From Bryobacterales bacterium (GTDB lineage Bacteria; Acidobacteriota; Terriglobia; Bryobacterales; UBA6623): 60,772 nucleotides of DNA. Both the position numbers and the translations under genes were made by a program. The stretch covers positions 1 through 60,772 of the forward strand of contig JAPPMG010000016.1 of NCBI GenBank assembly GCA_028819215.1, read 5' to 3'. The notes beneath the pieces are model-generated. The model did not search any database, had not been told where the DNA came from, and saw only the letters and a program-made list of their open reading frames with translations. This document shows positions 43,155 to 52,166 of this stretch, piece after piece; within the stretch, counting starts at the first letter, position 1, and every line of letters begins with the position of its first letter.

Positions 43155-43234
43155 CCGGCCCTGCCCAAGTGCCAGGCCACCGCGATCGTCGAGGTCGCGT
43201 AGGCGAAGGCTATGATCCAGTCGACAAGGGCCAT
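43151..43234 (-). pseudogene. Possible sodium/solute symporter N-terminal stub
   Basis: A 27-codon frame from ATG 43234 reads MALVDWIIAFAYATSTIAVA followed by WHLGRAG and a stop. The pattern (acidic-Trp start, one membrane helix, then a glycine-arginine turn) resembles the first helix of SSS-family symporters. It ends inside the aldolase fragment with an ATGA overlap. It could be chance, or a real small membrane peptide. Confidence 0.35.
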
Positions 43235-43297
43235 TGCCACAATAGCTCGCTCACAGACATCGACGGTTAGGAGAGGGAATAGGAGCCACTTTCTGCA

Positions 43298-44581
43298 TCA
43301 GCGCTGCTTGGCGTCGCGCGGGCTATGCGACGATTTCGTGATCTTGTAGAGTTGCGAAAGCGGGATCCGGGCCACTTCCATGTCTTCTTTGTTCACTGAG
43401 TAGATCACCCAGAGGCTCTCCCCAACGACGACTGAGTGCGGGTACTGGTATCCGCCCCCTCCTTTCGCATTGCCTGCGTAGCGCGTTGGCGGGGCAACGA
43501 AGCGGATCACGGCCATGCGGTCAAACTCGAGCCCGTCCCGGGACAGCGAGATCGCCAGCATGGCTCGGCCTCCCTGCCTGGCCGACATCGGCAGGGGGTT
43601 GTTGATCACGTAGTATTGCCCGTCCGGCAACCTACCCGCATTGGCGCGAGAGCCCGTATCGGGGAAATTCGTCCGTGTAGGCACTGTCCACGTCTTGCCG
43701 TCGTCGAACGAGAAGGCTGCGTAGTGCCGCCGCGGCCTCGAAGCCTCGATTTCGGAACGGCTCGTTCCGTGAATCGTGCCCTGATTCCGGTAAAGGCGCA
43801 CCCAGATGCCGTCATCGAGGCGCCAGGCTTGAGTGGGCTCGGTCATGCGGTGCTCATCGTCGGAATCCGGGTGCTGTCTTGGTTGGAAAAGGAGCTGTCG
43901 CAGGTTGGCCGGCTCTTCGAAGTAAGCATTGATCTTCGCCACCAGCACCCGGTCGCCCGCGGGAAGGGCCGGATAGCCGGGCTCCGGCTCGGGGGCCGTT
44001 TCGGACAGCCAGAAGACTTCGCCGAGCGTTCCGTCTACACTCACTTCGCGTGCGAGGAATCCGACCCGCATTCGCGACACCTCGTTGAAGCGGTACACCC
44101 TTTCCTTCAGGGCCTTGTCAACGCAGGTAACCGCATAGAGCTGACTGCCAATCTCCGCAAAGCCCTGCGACGTCTGAAATGGGTTCGATCGGTTGCTCTC
44201 CGACCGGGGGACTTTGTCTGCAAGAGGTGGGAAAAGAGGTTTGGGAGCTGACCACGTCTCGCCTCGGTCGGTCGAGTAGCTGAACATGCCATGCTGGCCC
44301 GACGAGTTTTCGTCCCGCGCGTGGCTGTCCCAAGCCGCGAACAACACTCCCCGGTGATAGGCGAGGTGACCATGGTGGCTGAAGGTTCCTGTCTCGGGCG
44401 TCGCCTCGAACAGCTGGGTCGTCTCCACGCCTTCCAGGAATTGGTAGCGAAAGTCTGCCGTCCGTCCGGCAGTCCAGTCCACAACTGGCGTCTCGACCGG
44501 TTTTTCCGCGGCCGTCAGGCTCCCGAATTGCAAGACCGCCACAACCCATGCGAATCGGGGGCATGAGGCTGGTCTGAACAT
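43298..44581 (-). CDS. BNR-repeat sialidase-like protein
   Basis: A 427-residue secreted protein starting MFRPASCPRFAWVVAVLQFG. Asp-box repeats of the sialidase propeller are present: YSTDRGETWS and FSFDDGKTWT. HGHLAYHRGVLFAAWDSHAR and FPDTGSRANAGRLPDGQYYV fit exo-alpha-sialidase/BNR families. Not all sialidase arginines can be assigned by eye, so another exo-glycosidase specificity is possible. It is divergent from a second sialidase gene across 270 bp, a likely shared control region. Confidence 0.75.
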   Translation of the reverse strand: MFRPASCPRFAWVVAVLQFGSLTAAEKPVETPVVDWTAGRTADFRYQFLEGVETTQLFEATPETGTFSHHGHLAYHRGVLFAAWDSHARDENSSGQHGMFSYSTDRGETWSAPKPLFPPLADKVPRSESNRSNPFQTSQGFAEIGSQLYAVTCVDKALKERVYRFNEVSRMRVGFLAREVSVDGTLGEVFWLSETAPEPEPGYPALPAGDRVLVAKINAYFEEPANLRQLLFQPRQHPDSDDEHRMTEPTQAWRLDDGIWVRLYRNQGTIHGTSRSEIEASRPRRHYAAFSFDDGKTWTVPTRTNFPDTGSRANAGRLPDGQYYVINNPLPMSARQGGRAMLAISLSRDGLEFDRMAVIRFVAPPTRYAGNAKGGGGYQYPHSVVVGESLWVIYSVNKEDMEVARIPLSQLYKITKSSHSPRDAKQR

Positions 44582-44851
44582 CGCTGACAAATTTAGCGCA
44601 TCGGCGCATTGGTGTTGGTCGGCCGACGAGCTCGTTCTGATAGACTTTGCTCCAATCACAAGAGCGGCCGTCGACTCGAGCTCACGACTTGGGCTGCTCC
44701 TCAGACGGCACATGGGCTGGTCCAGACTTCTTCCCGTCGAGCAACGAAACTCGGTCGAATCCGGCTACAACGTGGAAGCACGGAATCGGCTACGCTCCAA
44801 GATGGACCAGACGCTCCAGAATCGGATTCGCTCCGGGCGAGGCACCGCACG

Positions 44852-46048
44852 ATGAGACTCTTCTTGGTGGCTGCGATGGCGGCGCCTCTGACTGCCGCTC
44901 CATTCCTCGAAAGGACGAACCTGTTCGAAGAACTGACGGACGGCTACACGCTCTATCGGATCCCCGGGATCGTTGTTACCGCGCAGGGCTCGGTTCTGGC
45001 CTACGCCGAAGCGCGCAAGTTCTCGGTGGCCGACCGCGGTGAGATTGAGATCCACCTGCGGCGAAGCACGGACGGAGGCAAGAGCTGGGATCGGGCTCGC
45101 CAGATCGCCCATCGGGGCCCCCGGCTGGCGCGCAACCCGCACATGTCCGAGGCCAAGAGGAAGAAAGACATGGGCGGGCCGGACGAGCAGACCGTCAACA
45201 ATCCGATCGCAATCGCCGACCGCGACGGACCGGTGCACTTCCTCTACTGCATCGAGTACATGCGCTGCTTCTACCTGCGCAGTGACGACGACGGTGTGAG
45301 CTGGTCAAAGCCGACGGAGATCACTTACGCGTTTGAGGGGCTACGGTCGGAACTCGACTGGCAAGTCATTGCGACCGGTCCCGGGCACGGCATTCAGTTG
45401 GTTTCAGGCCGCCTCATCGCGCCGTTCTGGATGGCGACTTACGAGCAGGGTGCCCCGCTGCGCAAAGCCTCGGCTGTGATCTACAGCGACGATTCCGGCC
45501 AGACTTGGAGAGGTGGAGACATCGCCATTCCTCTGGGTGGAGAATCCATTGCCGCCGAGCTTTCCGATGGAAGCGTCCTCATCAGCGCGCGCAACACCGA
45601 CCCAAGGAACCGCCGCCTTGTGGCGGTCAGCCCGAACGGCGCAACGGACTGGTCCAAGCCTCGTTTCGCCGAGGAACTGCTTGAGCCTGGCTGCGCGGCC
45701 GGACTCGTGCGGCATCCGGGCGACAGCGCCACGGGCGGCCCGTTTCTGCTCTACTCCAACCCGCACACGACCGATCGCAGGCATAGCCGCCGGATGGACG
45801 TGACAATCAAGCTCAGCCGCGACGACGGCCGCACGTGGCCAGTGTCGAAGCTGCTCCATGCCGGGCCGAGCGCGTACAGCGACTTGGCCGTGCTGCCCGA
45901 TGGAACGATCCTTTGTTTCTACGAGAGCGGACCGCCCGAACAGATGATACGCGCCGGCTCGAAACCTCGCTATTGGGCCTACCAGTTCTTGACGATCGCG
46001 CGCTTCAACTTCGAATGGCTGGTTGATCACGGCACCAACCGTCGATGA
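44852..46048 (+). CDS. Exo-alpha-sialidase-like protein (BNR)
   Basis: A 398-residue secreted protein: signal MRLFLVAAMAAPLTAAPF, then YRIPGIVVTAQGSVLAYAEA, the RIP motif whose Arg binds the sialic-acid carboxylate in GH33 enzymes. Asp boxes RSTDGGKSWD, YSDDSGQTW and LSRDDGRTW are clear, and YSDLAVLPDGTILCFYESG supplies the Tyr/Glu region. It would release terminal sialic acid or a related sugar. ATG 44852 is chosen for the signal peptide. It is divergent from the related gene at 44581. Confidence 0.85.
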   Translation: MRLFLVAAMAAPLTAAPFLERTNLFEELTDGYTLYRIPGIVVTAQGSVLAYAEARKFSVADRGEIEIHLRRSTDGGKSWDRARQIAHRGPRLARNPHMSEAKRKKDMGGPDEQTVNNPIAIADRDGPVHFLYCIEYMRCFYLRSDDDGVSWSKPTEITYAFEGLRSELDWQVIATGPGHGIQLVSGRLIAPFWMATYEQGAPLRKASAVIYSDDSGQTWRGGDIAIPLGGESIAAELSDGSVLISARNTDPRNRRLVAVSPNGATDWSKPRFAEELLEPGCAAGLVRHPGDSATGGPFLLYSNPHTTDRRHSRRMDVTIKLSRDDGRTWPVSKLLHAGPSAYSDLAVLPDGTILCFYESGPPEQMIRAGSKPRYWAYQFLTIARFNFEWLVDHGTNRR

Positions 46049-46668
46049 GCGTTAGCAGACGCCGCCTGGGCGGCTGCTCGAGCGAACGTCGGTGCCGAGT
46101 TCAGGTTGCTGGAGCGCGGCGGTGGATGGCTCCAACCCGGCTCCGCTAGCGGGCGGGCGAGTTGGCCGCGTTGGAACGACGAGGTCTTGGGGCGGCAGGG
46201 ATCCACGCCGTTGGACTCTATGCTCCTCATCTACAACAGACTCGTGATTTCCCAAGCTGAATTCCGTCGGCTCGATTCCCGCCGCACGCTCCATCGCTAG
46301 CTCGTGCATGGCCCGCAATTGCATCCGGCGGTAGATACGAGGGCTTCCCGACCGCGAAGTCGTCAATCAGTGGATCAGGTCTTGAGCAGCGAAACCGCGG
46401 CTCCCGAGCGCGCGACATTGGCTTGCAACCAGTTCCCGCCACTCTACGACGGGCCGGTTCGTTGCGTCTCTGGATGCCATCAGGCCTTGCAGTCCGGTAC
46501 TGATTCCGGACTACCACGGCAGCGCTTAAGACGCCCAGCCAGCGCTGCCACCAGCACGGCAGTACAAGGAGCCTGCGTTTCCGAGGAATAGCATCTTTGG
46601 CCCGGTGACCTTGTCGCGCAGTCCGCCAGCACGCCGATTGACTCGATGATTTCGCGAAACTAGGTGTA
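46049..46668. other. Intergenic, 620 bp, with a tRNA-Gly-like 3' fragment
   Basis: No protein was recognised. The main feature is the tRNA-like stretch at about 46249-46293, listed separately. A ribosome-binding sequence (AGGTG) precedes the sulfatase ATG at 46669. Confidence 0.5.
46249..46293 (+). pseudogene. tRNA-Gly(CCC)-like 3' half (degenerate)
   Basis: TTCCCAAGCTGAAT is identical to the anticodon loop and 3' stem of the tRNA-Gly(CCC) at 32503. It is followed by a similar T-loop (CTCGATTCCCG) and ends in GCTCCA like the real gene. No matching acceptor or D arm lies upstream, so it cannot fold as a full tRNA. It may be a relic of integration at a tRNA or of a duplicated tRNA. Confidence 0.45.
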
Positions 46669-48093
46669 ATGCACCTGGTTCCATTCCTGCTCGTATTCAC
46701 GTCGGCTGTGTCCGTGGCGGCAGCAGACCGGCCCAATATCGTCTTGGCGTTGGCAGACGACCAAGGCTGGGGAGAGGTCGGCTACAACCGACATCCATAT
46801 CTGCTGACCCCCACTCTGGACGAGATGGCGTCGTCAGGTCTGCGCTTCGACCGCTTCTATGCCGCGGCCCCGACCTGCTCGCCGACCCGCACGTCAATCC
46901 TGACCGGCCGCCACCCTAACCGCTCCGGCGTGTTTTCCCCGAACCATACCACCCGGCCCGAGGAAATCACGATCGCCCAGATCCTGAGATCCGTTGGCTA
47001 CCGCACCGGCCACTTCGGCAAGTGGCATGTCGGGGCCGTCAAGGCCGAGTCGCCCACTAACCCGGCTCGAATGGGGTACGAGGAATACCTCGCCCATGAC
47101 AACTTCTTCGAGATGCACCCCCCGCTGAGCCGCAACGGGGGACCGCCGGAGATCATTCAGGGCGAGAGTTCGGAGATTTGCGTGGATGCGGCGCTGGACT
47201 TCGTCGAGTCTGTCCAATCCGACGGTGAAGAGCCGTTCTTCATCACGCTCTGGTTCGGCTCGCCGCACAGTCCGTACCGAGCCACTGATGAGGATCTGGC
47301 GCTGTATGCCGATGTGCCGGGTAGCGATCTGGCCGCCCGGTTTGCCGAAATCACAGCGATGGACCGGGCATTGGGGCGCTTCAGGGCGGCCTTGAAGCAG
47401 CGAGGACTCGCCGACAACACGCTGCTTTGGTACACCTCGGACAACGGCATCACCGTGGAAGGTATCCCTGAGGAGCAACGGAGAGACCTCTACAATGGCG
47501 GCTGGCGCGGGCGCAAGGGCCAGATCTACGAGGGAGGGCTGCGCGTGCCGGGGATCATCGAATGGCCCGCCAAGATCCCGAGTCCAAGGAGCACCCGCAT
47601 TCCAGCGGTAACGACAGACATTTTCGTCACGCTGCTCAGGTTGCTCGATCTCGGGCACCCGAATCCCGACCGGCCGCTGGACGGTACAGATCTCACCCCG
47701 CTGATCCTGCGGGATGCGATGCCCGAGCGCACGACGCCCATCGGTTTCTGGCGGTACGACCGGAGCACAGAGGCGGACAACCAGCGCTGGATGGCGCCCG
47801 AGCTGACCAAGGGGACCACGCCGACCGTGCGAAATCCCGGCATCGACTTCGTCAACTTCAGGCATCCGGTCGCTAGGACCAAGGATTTCGGGGGAGCCGC
47901 TGCTTGGACCGGCAACCGCTACAAGCTGATCCGGTTCGCTTCCAATGCCCCGGAGCTGTACGACTTACTGGCCGATCCCCGAGAACGCCGCGATCTCGCC
48001 TCCGAGCAGCCCGGGCGCGTTAGCGAGATGCTAGCCGCCATGGAGGAATGGCAACGCTCTGTGGAGCGCAGCCTTGCTGGACTCGACTACTGA
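46669..48093 (+). CDS. Secreted type I sulfatase (GalNAc-6-sulfatase-like)
   Basis: A 474-residue enzyme with signal peptide MHLVPFLLVFTSAVSVAAA. NIVLALADDQGWGEVGYN carries the metal aspartates; CSPTRTSILTGRHP is a CxPTR formylglycine motif; GHFGKWHVGA and LWYTSDNGITVEG hold further catalytic residues. The sequence resembles N-acetylgalactosamine-6-sulfatase and arylsulfatase A relatives. Substrate is not certain. It ends 10 bp from the convergent SDR gene. Confidence 0.88.
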   Translation: MHLVPFLLVFTSAVSVAAADRPNIVLALADDQGWGEVGYNRHPYLLTPTLDEMASSGLRFDRFYAAAPTCSPTRTSILTGRHPNRSGVFSPNHTTRPEEITIAQILRSVGYRTGHFGKWHVGAVKAESPTNPARMGYEEYLAHDNFFEMHPPLSRNGGPPEIIQGESSEICVDAALDFVESVQSDGEEPFFITLWFGSPHSPYRATDEDLALYADVPGSDLAARFAEITAMDRALGRFRAALKQRGLADNTLLWYTSDNGITVEGIPEEQRRDLYNGGWRGRKGQIYEGGLRVPGIIEWPAKIPSPRSTRIPAVTTDIFVTLLRLLDLGHPNPDRPLDGTDLTPLILRDAMPERTTPIGFWRYDRSTEADNQRWMAPELTKGTTPTVRNPGIDFVNFRHPVARTKDFGGAAAWTGNRYKLIRFASNAPELYDLLADPRERRDLASEQPGRVSEMLAAMEEWQRSVERSLAGLDY

Positions 48094-48103
48094 GGGTCGG
48101 CTC

Positions 48104-48871
48104 CTAGCCTCTTCCGACGAGCGGCATTTGAGTCGCCATCACGGTCATTGTGAGCACGTTGGCGTCAAGGGGCAGGTTGGCCATGTACAGCACGGCGCGC
48201 GCCACGTGATCGACATCGATCGTCGGCTCCGGCGCCAGCTCGAAGTTGGCTTGCAAGACCCCGCGGGACATCCGCGCGGTCATCGGAGTGCCGGCGTTCC
48301 CGATGTCTATCTGTCCGCAGGCGATGTCGAACGCGCGGCCGTCCAAGGCGACGGATTTCGTAAAGCCCGTGACGGCGTGCTTGGTCGCGGTGTACGCCGC
48401 CGAGTGGGGGCGAGGCGTCTGGGCGGATACCGAGCCGTTGTTGATGACGCGACCGCCACGCGGGCTCTGCGCCTTCATGATGCGCATGGCCTCGCGGGTG
48501 CAGAGGAACATTCCTGTGAGGTTGACGTCCACGACTCCCTCCCATTGCTCCAAGGTCAGGTCCTCCAGCGGGACTGGCGGGGCATTGCCTCCCGCGTTGT
48601 TGAAGAGCACGTCGACTCGCCCGAACCGCAACCGAACCTGCTCGAAGGCGGACCGGACCGAGGCCTCGCTTGCGACATCGGTCGGTATGGTCAGCGAGTT
48701 GCTGCCGTCCCCGGCGAGAGCGGCGGTCTCGTCAAGCGCCGTGTGGCGTCGCCCGAGCAGGGCGACGCAGTATCCGTCAGCGAGCAGTGCCAGGGCGCTG
48801 TGTCTGCCCACGCCGCTACCTGCGCCGGTTACCACGGCGACGCGTGTCTTCGATGATGCTGTCGCTGTCAT
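48104..48871 (-). CDS. Short-chain dehydrogenase/reductase
   Basis: A 255-residue classical [17 protein letters not shown] binds the cofactor, NNAGGN and NNGSVSAQ give the structural and catalytic Ser segments, and YTATKH is the YxxxK motif. It probably oxidises or reduces a sugar or alcohol with NAD(P). ATG 48871 starts [13 protein letters not shown]; the longer frame to 48931 adds no conserved sequence. Confidence 0.88.
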   Translation of the reverse strand: MTATASSKTRVAVVTGAGSGVGRHSALALLADGYCVALLGRRHTALDETAALAGDGSNSLTIPTDVASEASVRSAFEQVRLRFGRVDVLFNNAGGNAPPVPLEDLTLEQWEGVVDVNLTGMFLCTREAMRIMKAQSPRGGRVINNGSVSAQTPRPHSAAYTATKHAVTGFTKSVALDGRAFDIACGQIDIGNAGTPMTARMSRGVLQANFELAPEPTIDVDHVARAVLYMANLPLDANVLTMTVMATQMPLVGRG

Positions 48872-49008
48872 GAGTCGTACCAGCCACGAGCATACCTGTC
48901 CAGAGATGTGGCGGGGAAGTGCGTGGTTCATCGGCTCTTCGGACGGCCGCTGCGTAGTGCGCGGCGATCCTTCCTGCTACAGGGTCCGGGACCGCCTGGT
49001 GCGTTAGG

Positions 49009-49482
49009 ATGATCAAAGTGAAGCTGCGCAGAAGAGAATTCTGGCTGGTTGCAGGAGCTGGCCTATTCGCTGCCACCAGTGATGCGCTGCGGGCCGCCGA
49101 GATCGAGTTCCGCGATGTCGAGGCCCAATCTAGGCAATTCATGCGGTGGTATGAGGAAATCCCGCTCACCGACTCGCAAGAGGCTGTCAAGAAAGCGGCA
49201 CTAGGCAATATCCCCGCGCCCTGCTGCTCCGACAACAGCGCCTACACTTGCTGCTGCCCGTGCAACATCTCCCGCACAATCTGGGGTTTGAGCCAATACA
49301 TGATTGCCAAGCAGAATGCGTCGGCGGATCAGGTGCGCTCCAAGGTGCAGGAGTGGATCGCGTTCATCGGCCCCAAGCCTCCCGACGGATTCAGCGGCTC
49401 GGGCTGCTACACCGGCCAGTGTCCAAGGCCGTTCAAAGAGGGCGGCTGCGGCGGCATGCGCCCCGACAACTTGGTCCTCTAG
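49009..49482 (+). CDS. Cysteine-rich Tat-type exported protein, unknown function
   Basis: A 157-residue protein with an N-terminal RRREFWLVAGAGLFAATS, a Tat-like signal. The mature part has clustered cysteines, APCCSDNSAYTCCCPCN and GCYTGQCPRPF, then GGCGGM. These resemble the PCYCGC-type proteins of unknown function and suggest metal or Fe-S/haem binding. No catalytic domain is recognised. It is 44 bp upstream of the MFS gene on the same strand. Confidence 0.65.
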   Translation: MIKVKLRRREFWLVAGAGLFAATSDALRAAEIEFRDVEAQSRQFMRWYEEIPLTDSQEAVKKAALGNIPAPCCSDNSAYTCCCPCNISRTIWGLSQYMIAKQNASADQVRSKVQEWIAFIGPKPPDGFSGSGCYTGQCPRPFKEGGCGGMRPDNLVL

Positions 49483-49526
49483 CCGGCGGGGCATGTCCTG
49501 GGGAATAGGGTGTAGGCTATAGCGCA

Positions 49527-50840
49527 ATGAACCTCCCGAGCCTGACCCGGACGCAGTGGCTGATCTGTTTCGTCGCTGCTCTGGGATTTGCCTTCGACAT
49601 CTACGAGCTTCTGATGCTGCCGCTCATCGTGCGGCCAGCGTTGCTGGAACTGGCGGCCGCCCCCCCGGGATCGGCGGAATTCAATCACTGGGTCGGCATG
49701 CTGTTCTACGTGCCGGCGGTCTGCGGCGGCATCTTCGGGCTGCTCGGGGGCTGGCTGACCGACAAGCTGGGCCGCCGCCGCGTGCTGGTTTGGAGCATCT
49801 TGCTGTACGGCTTCTCGGCCTTCGCGGCCGGGTTTTCGACCAGCCCCGAGATGCTGCTCTTCTTCCGCTGCACGACGTTCATTGGTGTATCGGTGGAATT
49901 CGTGGCGGCCATCGCGTGGCTGGCCGAACTCTTCTCTGATCAGAAGCAACGGGAGGCTGTGCTTGGCTGGACCCAAGCGTTCAGTTCCATAGGCGGAGTC
50001 CTAGTCACCGGGGCATACTACATTTCCGTCACCTACGGAGCGTCGTTTCCGTCGATCTACGGCGGCCATGAGGCATGGCGCTACACCCTGATCTCGGGCT
50101 TGATCCCCGCGATTCCGCTGATGATCATCCGACCGTTCCTGCCCGAATCGCCCATGTGGGAGAAGAAGCGTGCCGAAGGGGCGCTACGTCGGCCTCGTAT
50201 CGGAGAGATCTTCCAGCCGCGTTTCTTCCGGACGACTATCGTCACGACCATCATCGTGGCTTGCAGCTACGGAGCGGCCTTCGGGGCTATCCAGCACGTG
50301 CCGCGCATCGTCCCCGGCCTAGCCCAGGATGCGGACCGCATCGTCCAAGAGCAAACGGTCAGCCAGGTGCAACTTGTCCAGGAGATCGGTGGCGTCGCGG
50401 GGCGCGTGCTGCTAGCGGTCTTAGTGGTCTTGATCGTGGCGCGTGGGAACCTGCTGCGAGGGTTCCAGGTCTGCGGCCTGATCGTGTTCCCACTGGTGTT
50501 CTTCTATGCCGCCACCAACAACCTGCTGTTATTGCAGGTAGGGATGTTCCTGGCGGGCCTCGTGACCATCGCCCAGTTCAGCTTCTGGGGGAACTACCTG
50601 CCGCGGGTCTATCCCACCAGATTGCGCGGCACGGGCGAGTCGTTTGCGGCGAACATTGGCGGCCGCATGCTGGGCACGTTCGCGGCGCTGCTGACCACCC
50701 AACTCGCCACCATCGCTCCCGGGGACAGCCAATACGTCAAGCTCGCTTTCGCCGCTGGCGTGGTCGGGACGGCGGTACACGTCATCGGCATCATCGCCAG
50801 CTTCTGGCTGCCAGAGCCGGGCGGCGAACTGGAAGACTGA
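49527..50840 (+). CDS. Major facilitator superfamily transporter
   Basis: A 437-residue protein with about 12 hydrophobic segments. GGWLTDKLGRRRVLVWSI is the MFS A motif after helix 2, and RCTTFIGVSVEFVAAIAWLA and PRVYPTRLRGTGESFA resemble the aromatic-acid/metabolite:H+ symporter group. A long loop near 300 (VQEQTVSQVQLVQEIGG) is unusual. Substrate is unknown; adjacent genes do not define it. Confidence 0.85.
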   Translation: MNLPSLTRTQWLICFVAALGFAFDIYELLMLPLIVRPALLELAAAPPGSAEFNHWVGMLFYVPAVCGGIFGLLGGWLTDKLGRRRVLVWSILLYGFSAFAAGFSTSPEMLLFFRCTTFIGVSVEFVAAIAWLAELFSDQKQREAVLGWTQAFSSIGGVLVTGAYYISVTYGASFPSIYGGHEAWRYTLISGLIPAIPLMIIRPFLPESPMWEKKRAEGALRRPRIGEIFQPRFFRTTIVTTIIVACSYGAAFGAIQHVPRIVPGLAQDADRIVQEQTVSQVQLVQEIGGVAGRVLLAVLVVLIVARGNLLRGFQVCGLIVFPLVFFYAATNNLLLLQVGMFLAGLVTIAQFSFWGNYLPRVYPTRLRGTGESFAANIGGRMLGTFAALLTTQLATIAPGDSQYVKLAFAAGVVGTAVHVIGIIASFWLPEPGGELED

Positions 50841-51160
50841 GCTGCGCCCGGTCAGTCTGGGCCGCATTGCCAGCCAGACTCAAGGGCGGCAGCGTCACTC
50901 CCGCGCGAGCCCGGGCTCAGGCGATCGGGATCTATCCCGACGAGTCCTCCGGCTCCCGCTCGGAAACACACAGCTCGAGCACGCGGTCGGCGTAGGTCCC
51001 GCCGACTTCAGCGTCGTTGGCATCCCCCGGAAGATCGTAGGCACTGGCGAACTTCCTTGCTGGGCGTTCCCGTCGGACCGGGATGGTCTCAGCCCCGTCC
51101 TCGTTGCCGAGCGCTCGCCACACACGGCGAGGTGGTATGATCGGGCCGGAGCAGACAGCC
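50841..51160. other. Intergenic, 320 bp, nothing recognised
   Basis: It lies between the MFS gene and the aldo/keto reductase gene. Frames are open because of composition only. No terminator-like hairpin followed by a T run was seen. Confidence 0.45.
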
Positions 51161-52105
51161 ATGGATAGACGAACGTTTCTAGCAGGTGCATCCGGGGCCG
51201 CCCTAGCGGCGACCGCATCGGCCGGCGAGCGCGGTGACATTCCTACGCGCGTATTCGGCCGTACCGGGGAGAGCCTGACCGTGATCGGACAGGCGGGAGG
51301 ACGCTTTCCGCTGTGTTCGTTCGAAGAAGCAAAGGCCATCACCCGCCGCGCCTACGATCTGGGCATCAACTACTTCGACAACGCTCACAGCTATTGGGGC
51401 GGACGCTCCGAAGAGGTGTTCGGGGAAGTGCTGCCGGCGGTCCGCAAGGATGTCTTCATCACCACCAAGAGCACGGATCGCACGCGTGACGGTGCTGCGA
51501 ACGAACTGGACCTCTCCCTCAAGCGCCTCAAGACGGACTACGTGGACCTGTGGCAGATCCACGCGGTCGGCGAGATGGAGGAAGTCGACCGGATCTTCGG
51601 TCCCGGCGGCGCCATCGAGGCATTCGAGGCGGCCAAGCGGTCGGGCAAGTGCCGGTTTATCGGTTTCACCGGCCATCGCGACCCCCACGTGCATATGGCG
51701 ATGCTGGAACGGTACGACGGCTACGACACGATCCTGATGCCCTTGCATCCGGCGGACCCTTCGTACCTGAGCTTCGAACAGATCGTCCTGCCCGAGGCGC
51801 GCAAGCGAGGCTTGGGCATTCAGGGGATGAAGGGACTGGCGAATGCCAAGTTGCTGCAATCGCTTAGTGTTCGCCAGTGCATCCAGTACGTTCTGAGTCT
51901 GCCAATTCATTGCTTGGCCGTGGGCTGCACCACCATCGGACAGATCGAGGATGATGTGCGCATCGCCCGCGAATTCGCGCAGTATGACGACAAGCAGCTG
52001 ACCGCGATCAGGGACCGCGCAAAGCAGATCGCGGGTGCTGGCTTGGAGGACTGGAAGCGGGACCTGAGCCAAGCCTCCGCCCGCCCAACCTACGTCGGCG
52101 GTTGA
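51161..52105 (+). CDS. Aldo/keto reductase with Tat-like signal
   Basis: A 314-residue protein starting MDRRTFLAGASGAALAATAS, a twin-arginine signal. NYFDNAHSYWGG (Asp/Tyr of the catalytic tetrad), VFITTKSTDR (Lys) and DLWQIHAVGEME (His) are intact. AKRs reduce aldehydes and ketones with NADPH; exported forms are common in Acidobacteriota and may use another electron donor. It is 61 bp upstream of the sugar isomerase-like gene. Confidence 0.85.
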   Translation: MDRRTFLAGASGAALAATASAGERGDIPTRVFGRTGESLTVIGQAGGRFPLCSFEEAKAITRRAYDLGINYFDNAHSYWGGRSEEVFGEVLPAVRKDVFITTKSTDRTRDGAANELDLSLKRLKTDYVDLWQIHAVGEMEEVDRIFGPGGAIEAFEAAKRSGKCRFIGFTGHRDPHVHMAMLERYDGYDTILMPLHPADPSYLSFEQIVLPEARKRGLGIQGMKGLANAKLLQSLSVRQCIQYVLSLPIHCLAVGCTTIGQIEDDVRIAREFAQYDDKQLTAIRDRAKQIAGAGLEDWKRDLSQASARPTYVGG

Positions 52106-52166
52106 GTTCCGACTCGGGCACGCGGGTCCGAATGAGCGCGGCGGATCAGATTCGAGGGGTCCGACC

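Noticed and set aside
46100..46293. tmRNA or complete tRNA
   Set aside because: A 3' tRNA-like end is present, but no matching 5' acceptor, D arm or tag-peptide frame was found.
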